Part shown: positions 40,759 to 50,089 of the stretch, piece by piece
How positions within the stretch are numbered: the stretch's first letter is position 1
Layout of the letters: each line of letters starts with the position of its first letter
Origin: Bactericera cockerelli
Taxonomy: Eukaryota > Arthropoda > Insecta > Hemiptera > Triozidae
DNA: 64,000 bases
Direction: 5' to 3'
NCBI GenBank assembly: GCA_024516035.1
Contig: JAMCCL010000065.1
Location: forward strand, 52,751 to 116,750
Program-made: the position numbers and the translations under genes
Notes under the pieces: model-generated
What the model saw: the letters and a program-made list of their open reading frames with translations, nothing else
Told to the model about the DNA's origin: nothing
Databases searched by the model: none

Positions 40759-43067
40759 CCAAAAATGATACTTTGGCTCCCAAATCTGATCATGTCTTAA
40801 AACTTCTTCAAGAAAAACACCCTAGTGATCATGCCTCACCTGAGTACCCAGACATGCCCGATTCTGTTCCTTTTGTACCTGATATCACAAAGAAAGAAGT
40901 CCTGGATGCAATTCGAAGCTTTCCCAATGGTTCTTCAGGTGGATTGGATGGCCTCAGACCACAACACCTGAAAGATATGCTACACGGAACCAATGATCAA
41001 GCTGTTGAAAACCTTTTAACTTCTTTAACCCAATTACTCACCATTGCTATGAGAGGAAATCTTCCTGAATCAGTGTGCCCGGTAATTTATGGGGCTAGCC
41101 TTACAGCTTTGTTAAAACCTGACAACAATATTAGACCTATTGCTGTTGGCAACGTTTTTCGTAGGATGCTAGGAAAAATTGTTAGCAAGAGACTAATGAT
41201 CCCATTAGGCAACATTTTAAGACCTCAACAGCTAGGTTATGGAACTCCAAATGGAGCAGAGACAGTTGTGCATGCTGCTAGATATTTTTTGGAAAAAGGA
41301 AATAATTTAGTTTTACTTAAACTCGATTTTAGAAATGCTTTTAACGAAATTTTTAGAGACAAACTTCTACACGAAGTCAAAGATTTCTTCCCGGAATATT
41401 TTAATTTCATCAATCAAATGTATAGACACCCCTCCTTCTTACTTTACCAAAATGAAACCATTCTATCAGCTCAAGGTGTTCAACAAGGTGACCCTTTGGG
41501 TAGTTTACTTTTCTGTGTGAATATTCACAAACTAATAATATCTTTAAAATCTCCGCTGAATATGTGGTATCTAGATGATGGCACCTTGGGTGGTTCACTT
41601 AACGACGTGTTGGAGGACATGGAAAAAATTTCAAATATAGGAGCTTCACTAGGTTTAACTTTGAACACCAAAAAATGTGAAATTTTCATTAAACATGATA
41701 GCCCAAGCATGCGCGAAAGTCTAACAGAATCAATTAGAAACAAATTTCCAGACATAATATTCCCCAGCCCTGAAAATTTAAATCTCCTTGGTTCCCCAAT
41801 CTTTCCAGAAGGAATATCTCCATCCTTTAACCAAAAAAATGAAAAAATAGAGCTTCTTATTAAAAGGCTTGAAAGCCTTCATGCTCATCATGCGCTGTAC
41901 TTGCTCAAAAACTGCCTAAGCATACCAAAACTTTTATATTTACTAAGAACGTGTAAAACATGGGAATTTGAACAGTCTAATTTGAAAAAGTTTGATGAAA
42001 TGATTAGACAATCATTAGAAAATATTTTAAATGTGAGACTAGAAGGTTCATCATGGCAACAAGCAACTTTGCCAGTAAAGATGGGAGGTTTAGGCATCCG
42101 ACTAACAGAAGACATTGCGTTACCCGCCTTCTTGGCTTCTTTGAATTCTGTTTCTGTCTGGATGTCTCTTATCATCCCATCCTTCTGTCAAAGCAATGTC
42201 ATGATGAACTCTTTGGAAAAATGGAAACAAGTTAGTACCTTAGATACTTCTCCAAATTCAAACTTTCAGAAAGATTGGAATTCACCTGTTATTGAACAAA
42301 AATATGATAATTTAATTTCAACTGCATCTCCTCGGGACAAAGCTAGAATTATGGGTTTAGGATCTAAGGAATCGGGTGCTTGGATACAAGCAATGCCAAT
42401 TGCAAATGTAGGATGTCTCTTGGACAATACCTCTTTACGCGTTGCAGTAGCCTTTAGATTAGGTGCGGAAATATGCCAAGCACATACATGCCATTGTGGA
42501 ATGGAAGTCGATAAGACAGGACAGCATGGGTTAAGTTGCAACAAAAGTGGGGGTAGATATTCACGCCATAACGAACTAAACCAAACTCTCAAACGTGCCT
42601 TGGGATCTTGTCATATTCCATCGGTTCTTGAGCCATCAGGTCTATTCAGACAAGACGGCAAAAGACCGGATGGTATGACATTGGTCCCATGGAAACGGGG
42701 GAGGCAAATGGTTTGGGACGCGACATGCGTAGATACCTTAGCCAACAGCAATATGAGTTACTCTCTAAGAGGTAGAGGTGAAACAGCTAAACAAGCGGAA
42801 CTAAAAAAGTGCCTGAAATATAAAGACCTTCAAAATCTCTATGATTTCATTCCCTTCGCCGTCGAAACCTTTGGCTCTTTTGGTCCAAGTGCTTTGGAAA
42901 TGTTTAATTGCATATCCAAAACCTTGGTCCTTGAGACGAAGGACAGACGCGCCGGGGAATATTTCAGGCAACGGCTTAGTTTCGCTGTTCAGAGAGGTAA
43001 TGTTGCCTCAGTGCTGAGCACACTGCCTCGGGAAGATGTCCTAGGGGAAGTCTTTTATATTTTGTAA
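40698..43067 (+). CDS. Reverse transcriptase with C-terminal PD-(D/E)XK-like nuclease, 5'-incomplete
   Basis: The frame is open from 40698 to TAA at 43065; the first ATG is at about 40854, so the real N-terminus is probably missing or replaced by the hairpin array. Numbering from the GTG at 40740: NGSSGGLDGLRPQHL (63-77), RPIAVGNVFRRMLGK (132-146), KLDFRNAF with catalytic Asp 196, GVQQGDPLGSLLF (246-258), YLDDGTLGG with the catalytic pair at 279-280, NLLGSP after the palm. A CHC-x9-H-x3-C zinc motif lies at about 584-600, then RPDGMT (about 642) and WDATCVDT (about 659-666), resembling the PD-...-D/E core of restriction-like endonucleases in non-LTR elements. No APE endonuclease. 775 residues without a stop makes it the youngest-looking RT here. 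Clade unknown to me. Confidence 0.85.
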   Translation, partial: HRHRTRKTSKKFKPVPLVTPAKNDTLAPKSDHVLKLLQEKHPSDHASPEYPDMPDSVPFVPDITKKEVLDAIRSFPNGSSGGLDGLRPQHLKDMLHGTNDQAVENLLTSLTQLLTIAMRGNLPESVCPVIYGASLTALLKPDNNIRPIAVGNVFRRMLGKIVSKRLMIPLGNILRPQQLGYGTPNGAETVVHAARYFLEKGNNLVLLKLDFRNAFNEIFRDKLLHEVKDFFPEYFNFINQMYRHPSFLLYQNETILSAQGVQQGDPLGSLLFCVNIHKLIISLKSPLNMWYLDDGTLGGSLNDVLEDMEKISNIGASLGLTLNTKKCEIFIKHDSPSMRESLTESIRNKFPDIIFPSPENLNLLGSPIFPEGISPSFNQKNEKIELLIKRLESLHAHHALYLLKNCLSIPKLLYLLRTCKTWEFEQSNLKKFDEMIRQSLENILNVRLEGSSWQQATLPVKMGGLGIRLTEDIALPAFLASLNSVSVWMSLIIPSFCQSNVMMNSLEKWKQVSTLDTSPNSNFQKDWNSPVIEQKYDNLISTASPRDKARIMGLGSKESGAWIQAMPIANVGCLLDNTSLRVAVAFRLGAEICQAHTCHCGMEVDKTGQHGLSCNKSGGRYSRHNELNQTLKRALGSCHIPSVLEPSGLFRQDGKRPDGMTLVPWKRGRQMVWDATCVDTLANSNMSYSLRGRGETAKQAELKKCLKYKDLQNLYDFIPFAVETFGSFGPSALEMFNCISKTLVLETKDRRAGEYFRQRLSFAVQRGNVASVLSTLPREDVLGEVFYIL

Positions 43068-43489
43068 AAATAAAACTATTTAGTTGATATTTTGGAAAAG
43101 GTAAAAAGCCAGAAACTCCCTCAATTCGGAGTTTCAACAAATCACAGCGCACCATAGCCCGAATTCAGAGATAGTGTCCATTTAAGTTAAATATGTATAA
43201 TCATGTATTCTAATTCGGGCCTTAATCAATTAATTAAGGACCTATTCAAGTTTTTCGCAAAATCCTGATGTTACACCCCGTGTGTTGCTTTCTCATGACA
43301 GAAACCTGATTTTATCACGTTTCCAATTTTTTCTCCCACAAACAATGAAGCCCGGAACAAAAGCTGCTGTGAAGCGCTCTTCAAAGGCTCTTTGGCAACA
43401 CGCGACGCCTCTCATTGTCCCAACAAGTGGTAAGGTGCCGTCACACGAGCGGCTTGTTGACGGCATTTTATTTTTATTTCCAAGAAGTT
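43068..43489. other. 3' flank of the RT ORF
   Basis: AATAAAACTATTT follows the stop, then CTCAATTCGGAGTTTC and CTAATTCGGGCCTTAATCAA. No clear poly-A tail or target duplication marks the 3' end. Confidence 0.4.
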
Positions 43490-43735
43490 CAAGATATCAA
43501 AAAAATGATCAGAGTAAAACCCTATTATTTTTTCACTAAAAGAAAAAGTTGCTCGCTACCTTTTTTGGTATCTTTAACCAATCCAAAGGAATAGCCCTAG
43601 GGTCCCAACAGACAGACAGATGGACGGACGCACAGACCAATGGCCAATGGCCGAGGCTATGATTCGTACATAAATGTGAAAAACTAGGTAGGTCAAATTT
43701 TAGACGAATACAATGCATTCCTTCTTATAGAATTT
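43490..43735 (-). repeat. Family 2 fragment
   Basis: TCAAGATATCAAAAAAATGA, ACAGACAGACAGATGGACGG, AATGTGAAAAACTAGGTAGG and CGAATACAATGCATTCCTT, the left half of family 2 in reverse with a degraded end palindrome. Confidence 0.75.
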
Positions 43736-43763
43736 TTATTTATTTTGACAACATTTTAAAACA

Positions 43764-44893
43764 TTAGAGGTCTGCTGATGCTAGCAGTTCCTCTACAATC
43801 TCCTTATCAATATCTTCATTCTGATTCTTGTAGTCTATCATGGTGCTTTCCAATGTCCTCTTCAAAATCACGTTCTGGATGTAAGCTTGTATTCTTTTAT
43901 TAATATGTATGATTTTTTCATTATTTATGATTTTATTTGTGGTGAAGCACAAGGCCTCTTCACAACTTTTTTGGGTGGCGCAGTATTACTAAGAGCCTCC
44001 TGTACTTTTCGAATTCTATTACATTCATTTCTTTTTACTCTGGTAATGCCGCCACTGGTCGTTACTCATACAAGTAACTACTCATTTTTCCTCACGAGGT
44101 ATGAGTGGACCCCGAACATCCAAGTACAGAGCAGAAAAATTCCTGCCCCGCTGGGAATCGAACCCAGGTCACCATGCGTGCAATGCCTAGCGCGCTAACT
44201 CACTCTGCCACGGTGACTACTTCTTTTATTAATATGTAAGGTGTTCATATGTTTCTTGAAATATTTGGTGACTAAACCATCCCGTGTCAGTACAATCGGC
44301 ACAAGAGTGACTTTTGCTCCGTTATACATCATGGATAACTCCTTTCCTAATAAATCATATTTTCTTCCTTTTGTTGTTTCAGTTGTTGATAATATTCTTT
44401 TCTTTGTTATACCAACTTCAATCAAAATTATTTCATTCGTTCTTAAGTCATGTACAAGAAGATCGGGTTTGTTATGTTCGATACGAAGTTCTGTCAATAT
44501 AGGTACATCAGACTTGATTTTAACTCTTTCTTTTGAAATGGTATTTTCAACTTTGTAGTTTTTTAGTCTTTTATTTTTACTAATACCATACTTTCTTGTA
44601 AACCTGAAGTGGAAAGACCTCACAACATCATCATGGCGTTTTTTATATTCAAAATTTAACATTCTGCCACATTGAGTTGCAAGATGGTCTACATTTTTAT
44701 TACCTCGGTTGCAATGGTGACATTTCTGTTGGTTGTAAAAAAGGTTTCGATCTTGTAAACCGCATAGCTTCTTCTTGGGGTGATATATTATGTTTCCGTG
44801 TTTTAACCACATGGAAGAATCTTTACAATCTATTATGTACCTACATGAATTCAAAAAATTAAGTGACGAAAAACACATAAGATTATTAAACAA
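43764..44893 (-). pseudogene. C-terminus of a second nuclease-type LINE RT, split by a SINE
   Basis: The minus strand reads SSMWLKHGNIIYHPKKKLCG, a zinc knuckle CHHCNRGNKNVDHLATQC (C-x2-C-x8-H-x4-C), RRH-type HDDVVRSFHF, then HNKPDLLVHDLRTNEIILIE + VGITKKR. PD followed by E-V-G fits the restriction-like endonuclease of R2/Dong/CRE-type elements. At NTLHINKR the frame is cut by a 311-bp SINE (43910-44220) and resumes in register as IQAYIQNVILKRTLES, ending ...EELLASADL at 43764. The RT domain itself is missing. Neither piece alone is functional. It is not closely similar to the 40.7-kb protein. Confidence 0.8.
43910..44220 (-). mobile_element. tRNA-derived SINE (family D), complete with 18-bp target duplication
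   Basis: TTCTTTTATTAATATGTA flanks it at 43892-43909 and 44221-44238. Minus strand: GTAGTCACCGTGGCAGAGTG + AGTTAGCGCG (A box), GTGACCTGGGTTCGATTCCC (B box GGTTCGATTCC), CTGCTCTGTACTTGGATG, and an A-rich tail (AAATAAAATCATAAATAATG). 311 bp. Pol III promoter boxes look intact. Confidence 0.92.
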
Positions 44894-45023
44894 AAATTAT
44901 ATGGGACACAGTAACAACTCTCAAAAAAAGTTCATATTGTTAAAAGAACAGAATAAAAAAAGACAAAGCATAGATAATGATAATTTATTATATTATCCAA
45001 TTAACGATAACAGTAAAAATCAA
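44820..45023 (+). other. Possible inverted 5' part of the LINE at 43764-44893
   Basis: A plus-strand frame reads YLHEFKKLSDEKHIRLLNKN + YMGHSNNSQKKFILLKEQNK to about 45022. It abuts the minus-strand LINE reading in the opposite orientation, as a 5' inversion (twin priming) would produce. No motif confirms this. Confidence 0.3.
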
Positions 45024-45790
45024 TAAGGCGAGGCGGCGGACTTGCAACCTGAAGGTCGGTTCAAGTCGCCTGTTCAGCGAATATTTTGTAAAGCTAGTTT
45101 GAGTAGTTGTGATATCACAAAAGTGATTAACACAATTCATACTTTAAAAAATCTGGTGTAAACATCACACGACTTTCCTTATCCACCAAAAATAAGTCGA
45201 ATTCTGCCACTGGTGACTCAACGTAGCAGATAGATAAAAATCAATGCCAAATTCGTTATCAGCACCTCAAAATCATTGGATTTGATATGTCACAACCCCC
45301 ATCTAGGGTGAATAATGAAAAAGTTAGTTCAAGCCGGTCCCCCCAAAATACCGGTAAATTGGGGCCGGGTCCCAAAAAGTTCAAGGTATCAAAAAAATGA
45401 TCGGAGTGAACCCCTATTATTTTTTTAATTCAAGAAAGTATTGTTCTCTAACTTTTTTTGTATCTTTAACCAATTCAAAGAAGTGGCGGTTGCGGCCAAT
45501 ATTTGCGGCTCTGCGCCGCATCTTGCGGCCAATTTCAACCAAAAGTTTCGTGGTTCGTTTGGTGTACAAAATTAATTTGCATACTAAATTTCAAGTCTCT
45601 AGCTCTTACCGTTCTCGAGATATCCTGTTTACACACACACACACACACACAGACAGACGCACGGACCAATAGCTGAAAACAACTTTTTTGGTATCCTGAG
45701 GCTATGATTGGTCCAGAAATGTGAAAAACTGGGTAGGTCAAATTTTCGACGAATACAATACTTTCCTTATTATAGGATAAGGAAAGTAAA
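45024..45790 (+). mobile_element. SINE family A head joined to a family 2 body
   Basis: The tRNA-like head GGCGGACTTGCAACCTGAAG + GTCGGTTCAAGTC (B box) is followed by GTTTGAGTAGTTGTGATATC, TTAAAAAATCTGGTGTAAAC, then the complete family 2 body reading opposite to 38941-39575, and ends with the palindrome CTTTCCTTATTATAGGATAA + GGAAAGT and AAAAAAAA. A (CA)n run lies at 45630-45650. Confidence 0.75.
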
Positions 45791-46229
45791 AAAAATACTT
45801 CAGCGAAATGTCCAAATCAACTACACTCACCTTTTAATTCTCATCCTAAAAGTGTGAAAGAACCCTATTTTCTCGTGTGACGTCGACTAATTGGCCGGTC
45901 CTCATGTGAGATGTGAGCAACTGAAAAGCGCAGGGAGGACTAATTATTATTCCTTCCCGTGAAGGTTGCCATTCCTGCATCTCATTAGGGACGCACGATG
46001 GTCCCTTGTTGAGCACGTAGCTGGTTTTTATCCCACACGTTCAAGAGGGACTTTTTCACAAGAGGGACTTTTTCAAGAGTGGGACTTTGAGTTTTTCCTT
46101 CCTCTTATGATGTCATCATTGGATTTGTCTCCGAGTACTTAATACGTGTATTGGTATTGGTATAAGTAGGGCTGTCGTCTACGAAAGCTCTTTGTCACTG
46201 CGACCCTAAATAGATCTTTTGTGACATGC
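45791..46229. other. No recognised feature
   Basis: GAGGGACTTTTTCACAAGAG is partly duplicated at 46048-46085. No ORF of note. Confidence 0.35.
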
Positions 46230-46740
46230 CCCTGTAACTCTAAAAGAGATCGAAGCTATTAATGTAGCCTAAGACTCTTTTAGGACTGATATCGGTAACT
46301 TCTTTAGGTGTTAAAATCAGCCTTGAGAAGTACTTCAGTCGACCGTGTGAGGCTGCTCCACATTCACAGAGAATGTGTCTTGCTGTCTCTGGGGCCCCTT
46401 TACAGAGTGCATTTTAGGTCTACAGCAATGTCCATTTGTTCAGACGGTAGGTGAGGCTACAGTGGCCTGTTAAGAAGCCAATAAAAATTCCTCTTTGCTC
46501 GGACAGAGCATTTCTTTTGCTCTTTTGGGCGAATAAGTTAGGAACATTTTCGCCTGCCTGTGGCCGGGACTCATTTAGGAAGTTCGTCAGAATTACTCCC
46601 ACTGTCAAAGACTTCAAAGCGTTTATAAAGCTTTGAGAAGCAGTTGGGGTTTCGAATGCCACCTCTGAACTATCTCTACAAGAGAGTATAGTTGAGGTTA
46701 TTGGCATCTTTTGCCTCTTCTGCTCCATTAGCTTCTCACC
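46230..46740 (-). pseudogene. LINE C-terminal fragment (RNase H end plus zinc knuckle)
   Basis: The minus strand reads ALSEQRGIFIGFLTGHCSLT + YRL (the family's LxxGxxxGLLTGHCxLrxHL block at the end of RNase H), then across a frameshift near 46420 ALCKGAPETARHILCECGAA, a CCHC knuckle with H-x4-C intact. This layout is typical of I/jockey-group insect LINEs that carry RNase H. RT and endonuclease are absent. Confidence 0.68.
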
Positions 46741-46779
46741 CTGATGCTCTGAAGTGGTTTCTTCTGAAAGAGGTTTCTT

Positions 46780-46816
46780 TTTGGTACTTTTTTACTGGAA
46801 AGTTGTCCCCTATGTT

Positions 46817-46891
<75 letters not shown>

Positions 46892-47047
46892 GAACACACA
46901 CACACACGAACGGACACATCAGACCAATGGCCGAAAACAACTTTTTTTGGTATCCTGAGGCAATGATTCGTATAAACATACGAAAAACTGGATGGTTCTA
47001 TTTTTCGACTTATACAATAATTTCCTTACTATAGGATAAGGAAAGTT
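46780..47047 (-). repeat. Family 2 fragment with a large CA expansion
   Basis: (CA)n at about 46820-46910 takes the place of the usual CAGACAGACAGACAG stretch. Then CAGACCAATGGCCGAAAACA, TTTGGTATCCTGAGGCAATG and the end palindrome TTTCCTTACTATAGGATAAG + GAAAGT. Confidence 0.85.
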
Positions 47048-47121
47048 AAGATTATGAGAAAAGACAATGCAATGGCCGTCTCTTTCCTATATCTTTATCT
47101 TTTTTTAGTCTGGACATCAAC

Positions 47122-47397
47122 TTTTTTTTTTTTTTTTTTTTTTTTTTTAATGGGGTTTAACGTCGCTTTCAACTGCCATGGTCATATCACGACGGGGTTT
47201 TACCCTCCATTCGCAGGAAACTCACAAACCTGCTACTCACATTGACCTCACCCAGCCTGAGTGGGGCCGGGAAAAGCCAGCGTCACGAGAATTAGAATTT
47301 GAATGGTCACCCATCCAAGTCTTAACCTCGCTGGATGTCGCTTAACTTCGGTGTTCTGAAGGGAACCGGTGTATTCAACATGCCATCGACGCTGGCT
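47122..47397 (-). mobile_element. 5S rRNA-derived SINE, complete with target duplication
   Basis: The minus strand starts AGCCAGCGTCGATGGCATG and follows 5S rRNA: GAATACACCGGTTCCC, ACACCGAAGTTAAGCGACAT, CCAGCGAGGTTAAGACTTGG + ATGGGTGACC, which covers the internal pol III promoter. Then comes a body with CACTCAGGCTGGGTGAGG, TCAATGTGAGTAG, GCGAATGGAGGGT, CGTCGTGATATGACC and GCGACGTTAAACCCCA, and a 27-nt A tail (T run at 47122-47148 on plus). ACATCAACTTT (47114-47124) recurs at 47398-47408, an 11-bp target duplication, three bases of which overlap the tail. Confidence 0.9.
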
Positions 47398-47494
47398 ACA
47401 TCAACTTTGCTTTCATATTTTATTATTATTATTCAAAAATATGATTATTGTACAAATAAAATGAACCATTTTATTCAATTCAATTCAATCCTCT

Positions 47495-47548
47495 CTCTTC
47501 CCCCCTCTCTCTCTTTCTCTCTCTCTCTTTCTCTCTCCTCTCTTTCTC

Positions 47549-47583
<35 letters not shown>

Positions 47584-47608
47584 CCTCTCTCTCTCTACTT
47601 CACTCTCT
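47495..47608. repeat. CT-rich microsatellite
   Basis: CTCTCTCTC and CTCTTTCTC runs. Confidence 0.95.
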
Positions 47609-47810
47609 AAGGAAGCACGCAATGTAAACATTTGCAGAAATATTGGCATCCATTACTTTTTGCAACCTCAATAAACCCGCGGTCTTCTGGCCTCAATTCT
47701 GCAACTAATCACCCTGCTATCTGCAAGGACAACCTGTACTGTCCCCTGACTCCCTTGAGAAAGGGATAGTCAAGTTGCGAAATACAATCACATTAAGTTT
47801 TGATAGGCGA

Positions 47811-48650
47811 GCGCCAGCGCCGTCGATGGCACGTATACGCCAGTTCTCATTCTGTCACTGCAGTTAAGCAACGTCCAGCGAAGCTAGTATTTGGATGGGT
47901 AATTATTAAGAATTCAACTGTCGTTGCTAGCTACCCCGGTCTCACTCAAGCTGGGAGTGGTTTTCAAGTGAGAGAGTATGAACACTGCGTTTGCAAATTT
48001 CCAGCGAAAAGAAGGTATAACTCTCGGGGGTTTCACGATTCGTCTCAAACTACCTGAGGTGACCTTTTTCACAACACGATTCGTCTCAAGAAAAACAAAA
48101 CACGATTCGTCTCATAACACGATTCGTCTCAAATACTCAAAAATTGAAAATATATAATATCCCTTTCAAACTATCCCCATAAGAAAAAATTCGCTCTCGC
48201 ACCAAAAAAAAAATCCCGCTCACATCAAGTAGTTTAGTGATGGTCTTGACAAGTCATATGGTAGGTACTGTTATTGTTTTGAACTTTCTTATCAGTAGTA
48301 GTTTGATCATGGATCCGAACGGCATCATAGAAACAACTAGCGAGCGTGGAAATTTTATGTTGGTGCTGAACAATTTATTATAGATACAATTTTTACAGAA
48401 TAATGGAAAGCGATGAAACGAAATGTTTAGCCAACGAATAGGTATAAAGAGCAAACAGAGGTAGGAATTTGGTTGAAGTGGTGCTTTGAAATGATATTCT
48501 TGATAATAATTTGAGACGAATCGTGTGGTCATTTTTATACCTGAAATTCCAACCTTTTTAAAAAACCCTTTTTGAGACGAATCGTGATGCGCCCTAACTC
48601 TCGTCGTGATACGACCATAATAATTATGTAAAAGAGAGCGACTGGGTGAG
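47811..48650 (+). mobile_element. 5S rRNA-derived SINE, split by fold-back element E2
   Basis: GCCAGCGCCGTCGATGGCAC, CAGTTAAGCAACGTCCAGCG, AGCTAGTATTTGGATGGGTA is the 5S-like part. CTCACTCAAGCTGGGAGTGG is a diverged shared domain, and GCGAAAAGAAGGTATAACTC leads to the insertion. It resumes after 48602 with GTCGTGATACGACCATAATA and AGAGCGAC, equal to the tail of the 47122-47397 copy. More diverged than that copy; no A tail left. Confidence 0.82.
48026..48594. mobile_element. Fold-back DNA element E2, 8-bp target duplication (hAT-like)
   Basis: 569 bp flanked by TAACTCTC at 48018-48025 and 48595-48602. The left end is GGGGGTTTCACGATTCGTCT. The right end, reverse-complemented, is GGGCGCATCACGATTCGTCT. 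CACGATTCGTCTCA is repeated at 48074, 48091 and 48118 and inverted at about 48511 and 48573. No ORF and no minisatellite. It is a relative of E1 with GTCTC where E1 mostly has GGCCC. Confidence 0.88.
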
Positions 48651-48799
48651 GCTATTGAGTAGCTTGTTTATGATTTTCCATTTTCAAGAAGTAGGAGGGT
48701 AAAACACCTTCTTGATTTTTGAATGACTTTAGTGTTAAATTTAGAGCGCTTAAACCACCTGGCTAGATATTATAACTTCCGAGATATTTCTAATATGTA

Positions 48800-49515
48800 A
48801 TATCAAACAGACCAAAATAATGATAGTGAGTAGAGAAAATGTAAAAGAGGATGCAATAACAATTAGAGGAAAAAAGATTGAAAGAGTGCAGAAATTCAAA
48901 TAGTTGGGATGTCAGATTTATGAAAATATAAAGCATTGAACTAAAGATAAAATGTAGAATCGAACAAGCAAGATGAGCCTTTATAAAATTGTCAAAAGTC
49001 TTCTGTAGCAAAAATATTAATTTACCACTAAGAACCAGACTCCTGAAATGCTACGTATTTTCCATCTTCCATCTTACTTTATGCAACTGAAACATGTCAT
49101 GGACAGTATCCATGTAGGAGGTATTCAAGTAAACCCTTAAAAGATTTGAAATGTGGACTTTCAGAAAAATGCACAAGATCAGCTACACAGAACACATCAC
49201 AAATGAAGAGGTTCTAACAAGAATGGGAAAAGACAAGGAAATCCTAAATCAGTGAAAACCAGAAAACTGAGGTATTTTTCCCACATCATGAGACAACAAG
49301 AAAAATGCAAAACCCTTCACACCATAATTCAAGGAAGGGCAATGCATAGAAGAAGACCTAGAGGAAGAAGAAGGTTATCATGGATAGGAAATCCTAGAAA
49401 GTGGTACAACCTGTCATCCGAAGAACTATTCAGAGATGTCAATAACAAACAAGAGCTGGAAGTCATGATCCAATAGGACACGGCACTACAAGAAACAACA
49501 GAATAGTAGAGAGAG
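48800..49515 (+). pseudogene. RTE-like LINE, C-terminal fragment
   Basis: Pieces in shifting frames: MIVSRENVKEDAITIRGKKI + ERVQKF, TRLLKCYVFSIFHLTLCN, RFEMWTFRKMHKISYTEHIT + NEEVLTRM, and in the last frame RKLRYFSHIMRQQEKCKTLH, RRRPRGRRRLSWIGNPRKWY. This is the post-palm and C-terminal tail of the widespread insect endonuclease-reverse-transcriptase LINE type (basic GrrRPRgRRR-W motif). Numerous stops; the palm is missing. Related to, but different from, the 55-57.7 kb element. Confidence 0.75.
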
Positions 49516-49574
49516 AGAAAGAGTGACAAGGTAACCACTAGGTGAGCTTAATGCTCAAAGCATTTTGTATAAAC

Positions 49575-49722
49575 TAACCCTCAGACTCCTCAGAGTCTTA
49601 TTATTATGTGGTCACAAACTCAAATTAATGAGTTTGTGTATTGGGTGGGATTCAAACCAATGCTGCCTGGATTGCTAGACTAGCGCGCTAACCTATTGAC
49701 TACCAGTGCACGGAAAGAGAAT
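49575..49722 (-). mobile_element. tRNA-derived SINE (family E)
   Basis: The minus strand reads TGCACTGGTAGTCAATAGGT + TAGCGCGC (A box), then GCATTGGTTTGAATCCCACC (B box GGTTTGAATCC), then TTAATTTGAGTTTGTGACCA. The ACTCC-TCAGAGTC and CATTAATTTGAG-type inverted bits follow. Confidence 0.65.
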
Positions 49723-50089
49723 TATTGGAAGATAAAGAGAAACAGACTGAGAAAGAGAGAAAAATAATAGGTCCAAGAAAAAAAGAAATAGGAATATGAA
49801 AGAAGTGGAAAGAACAGTAGAATCAAATATGGGGTGGGAGAAAAGAAAGGTGAAGAATAATAGATGTAGGGGAAAAAGAAAGAAGGGTAGGTAGAAGAGA
49901 AGGATGCGAAAGAGTAAGAGAGTTAGGAAGATGAGGACGAGGGGAAGTAAGGAAAAGTCAAAGCTTAAACTTGGTATTGTTATGATTTGAAATGGAAAAG
50001 AATAGTGGCGGCACCAGGATAAACAACAAAAATAATATCCAAACCGGAAACGAAAATAATTAAACAGCGTGCAGAAAAAAAGTTTTGTT

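Noticed and set aside
47811..48018. Functional 5S rRNA gene
   Set aside because: Only part of the 5S sequence is present, it is diverged, lacks the 3' strand of helix I, and continues into a SINE body.
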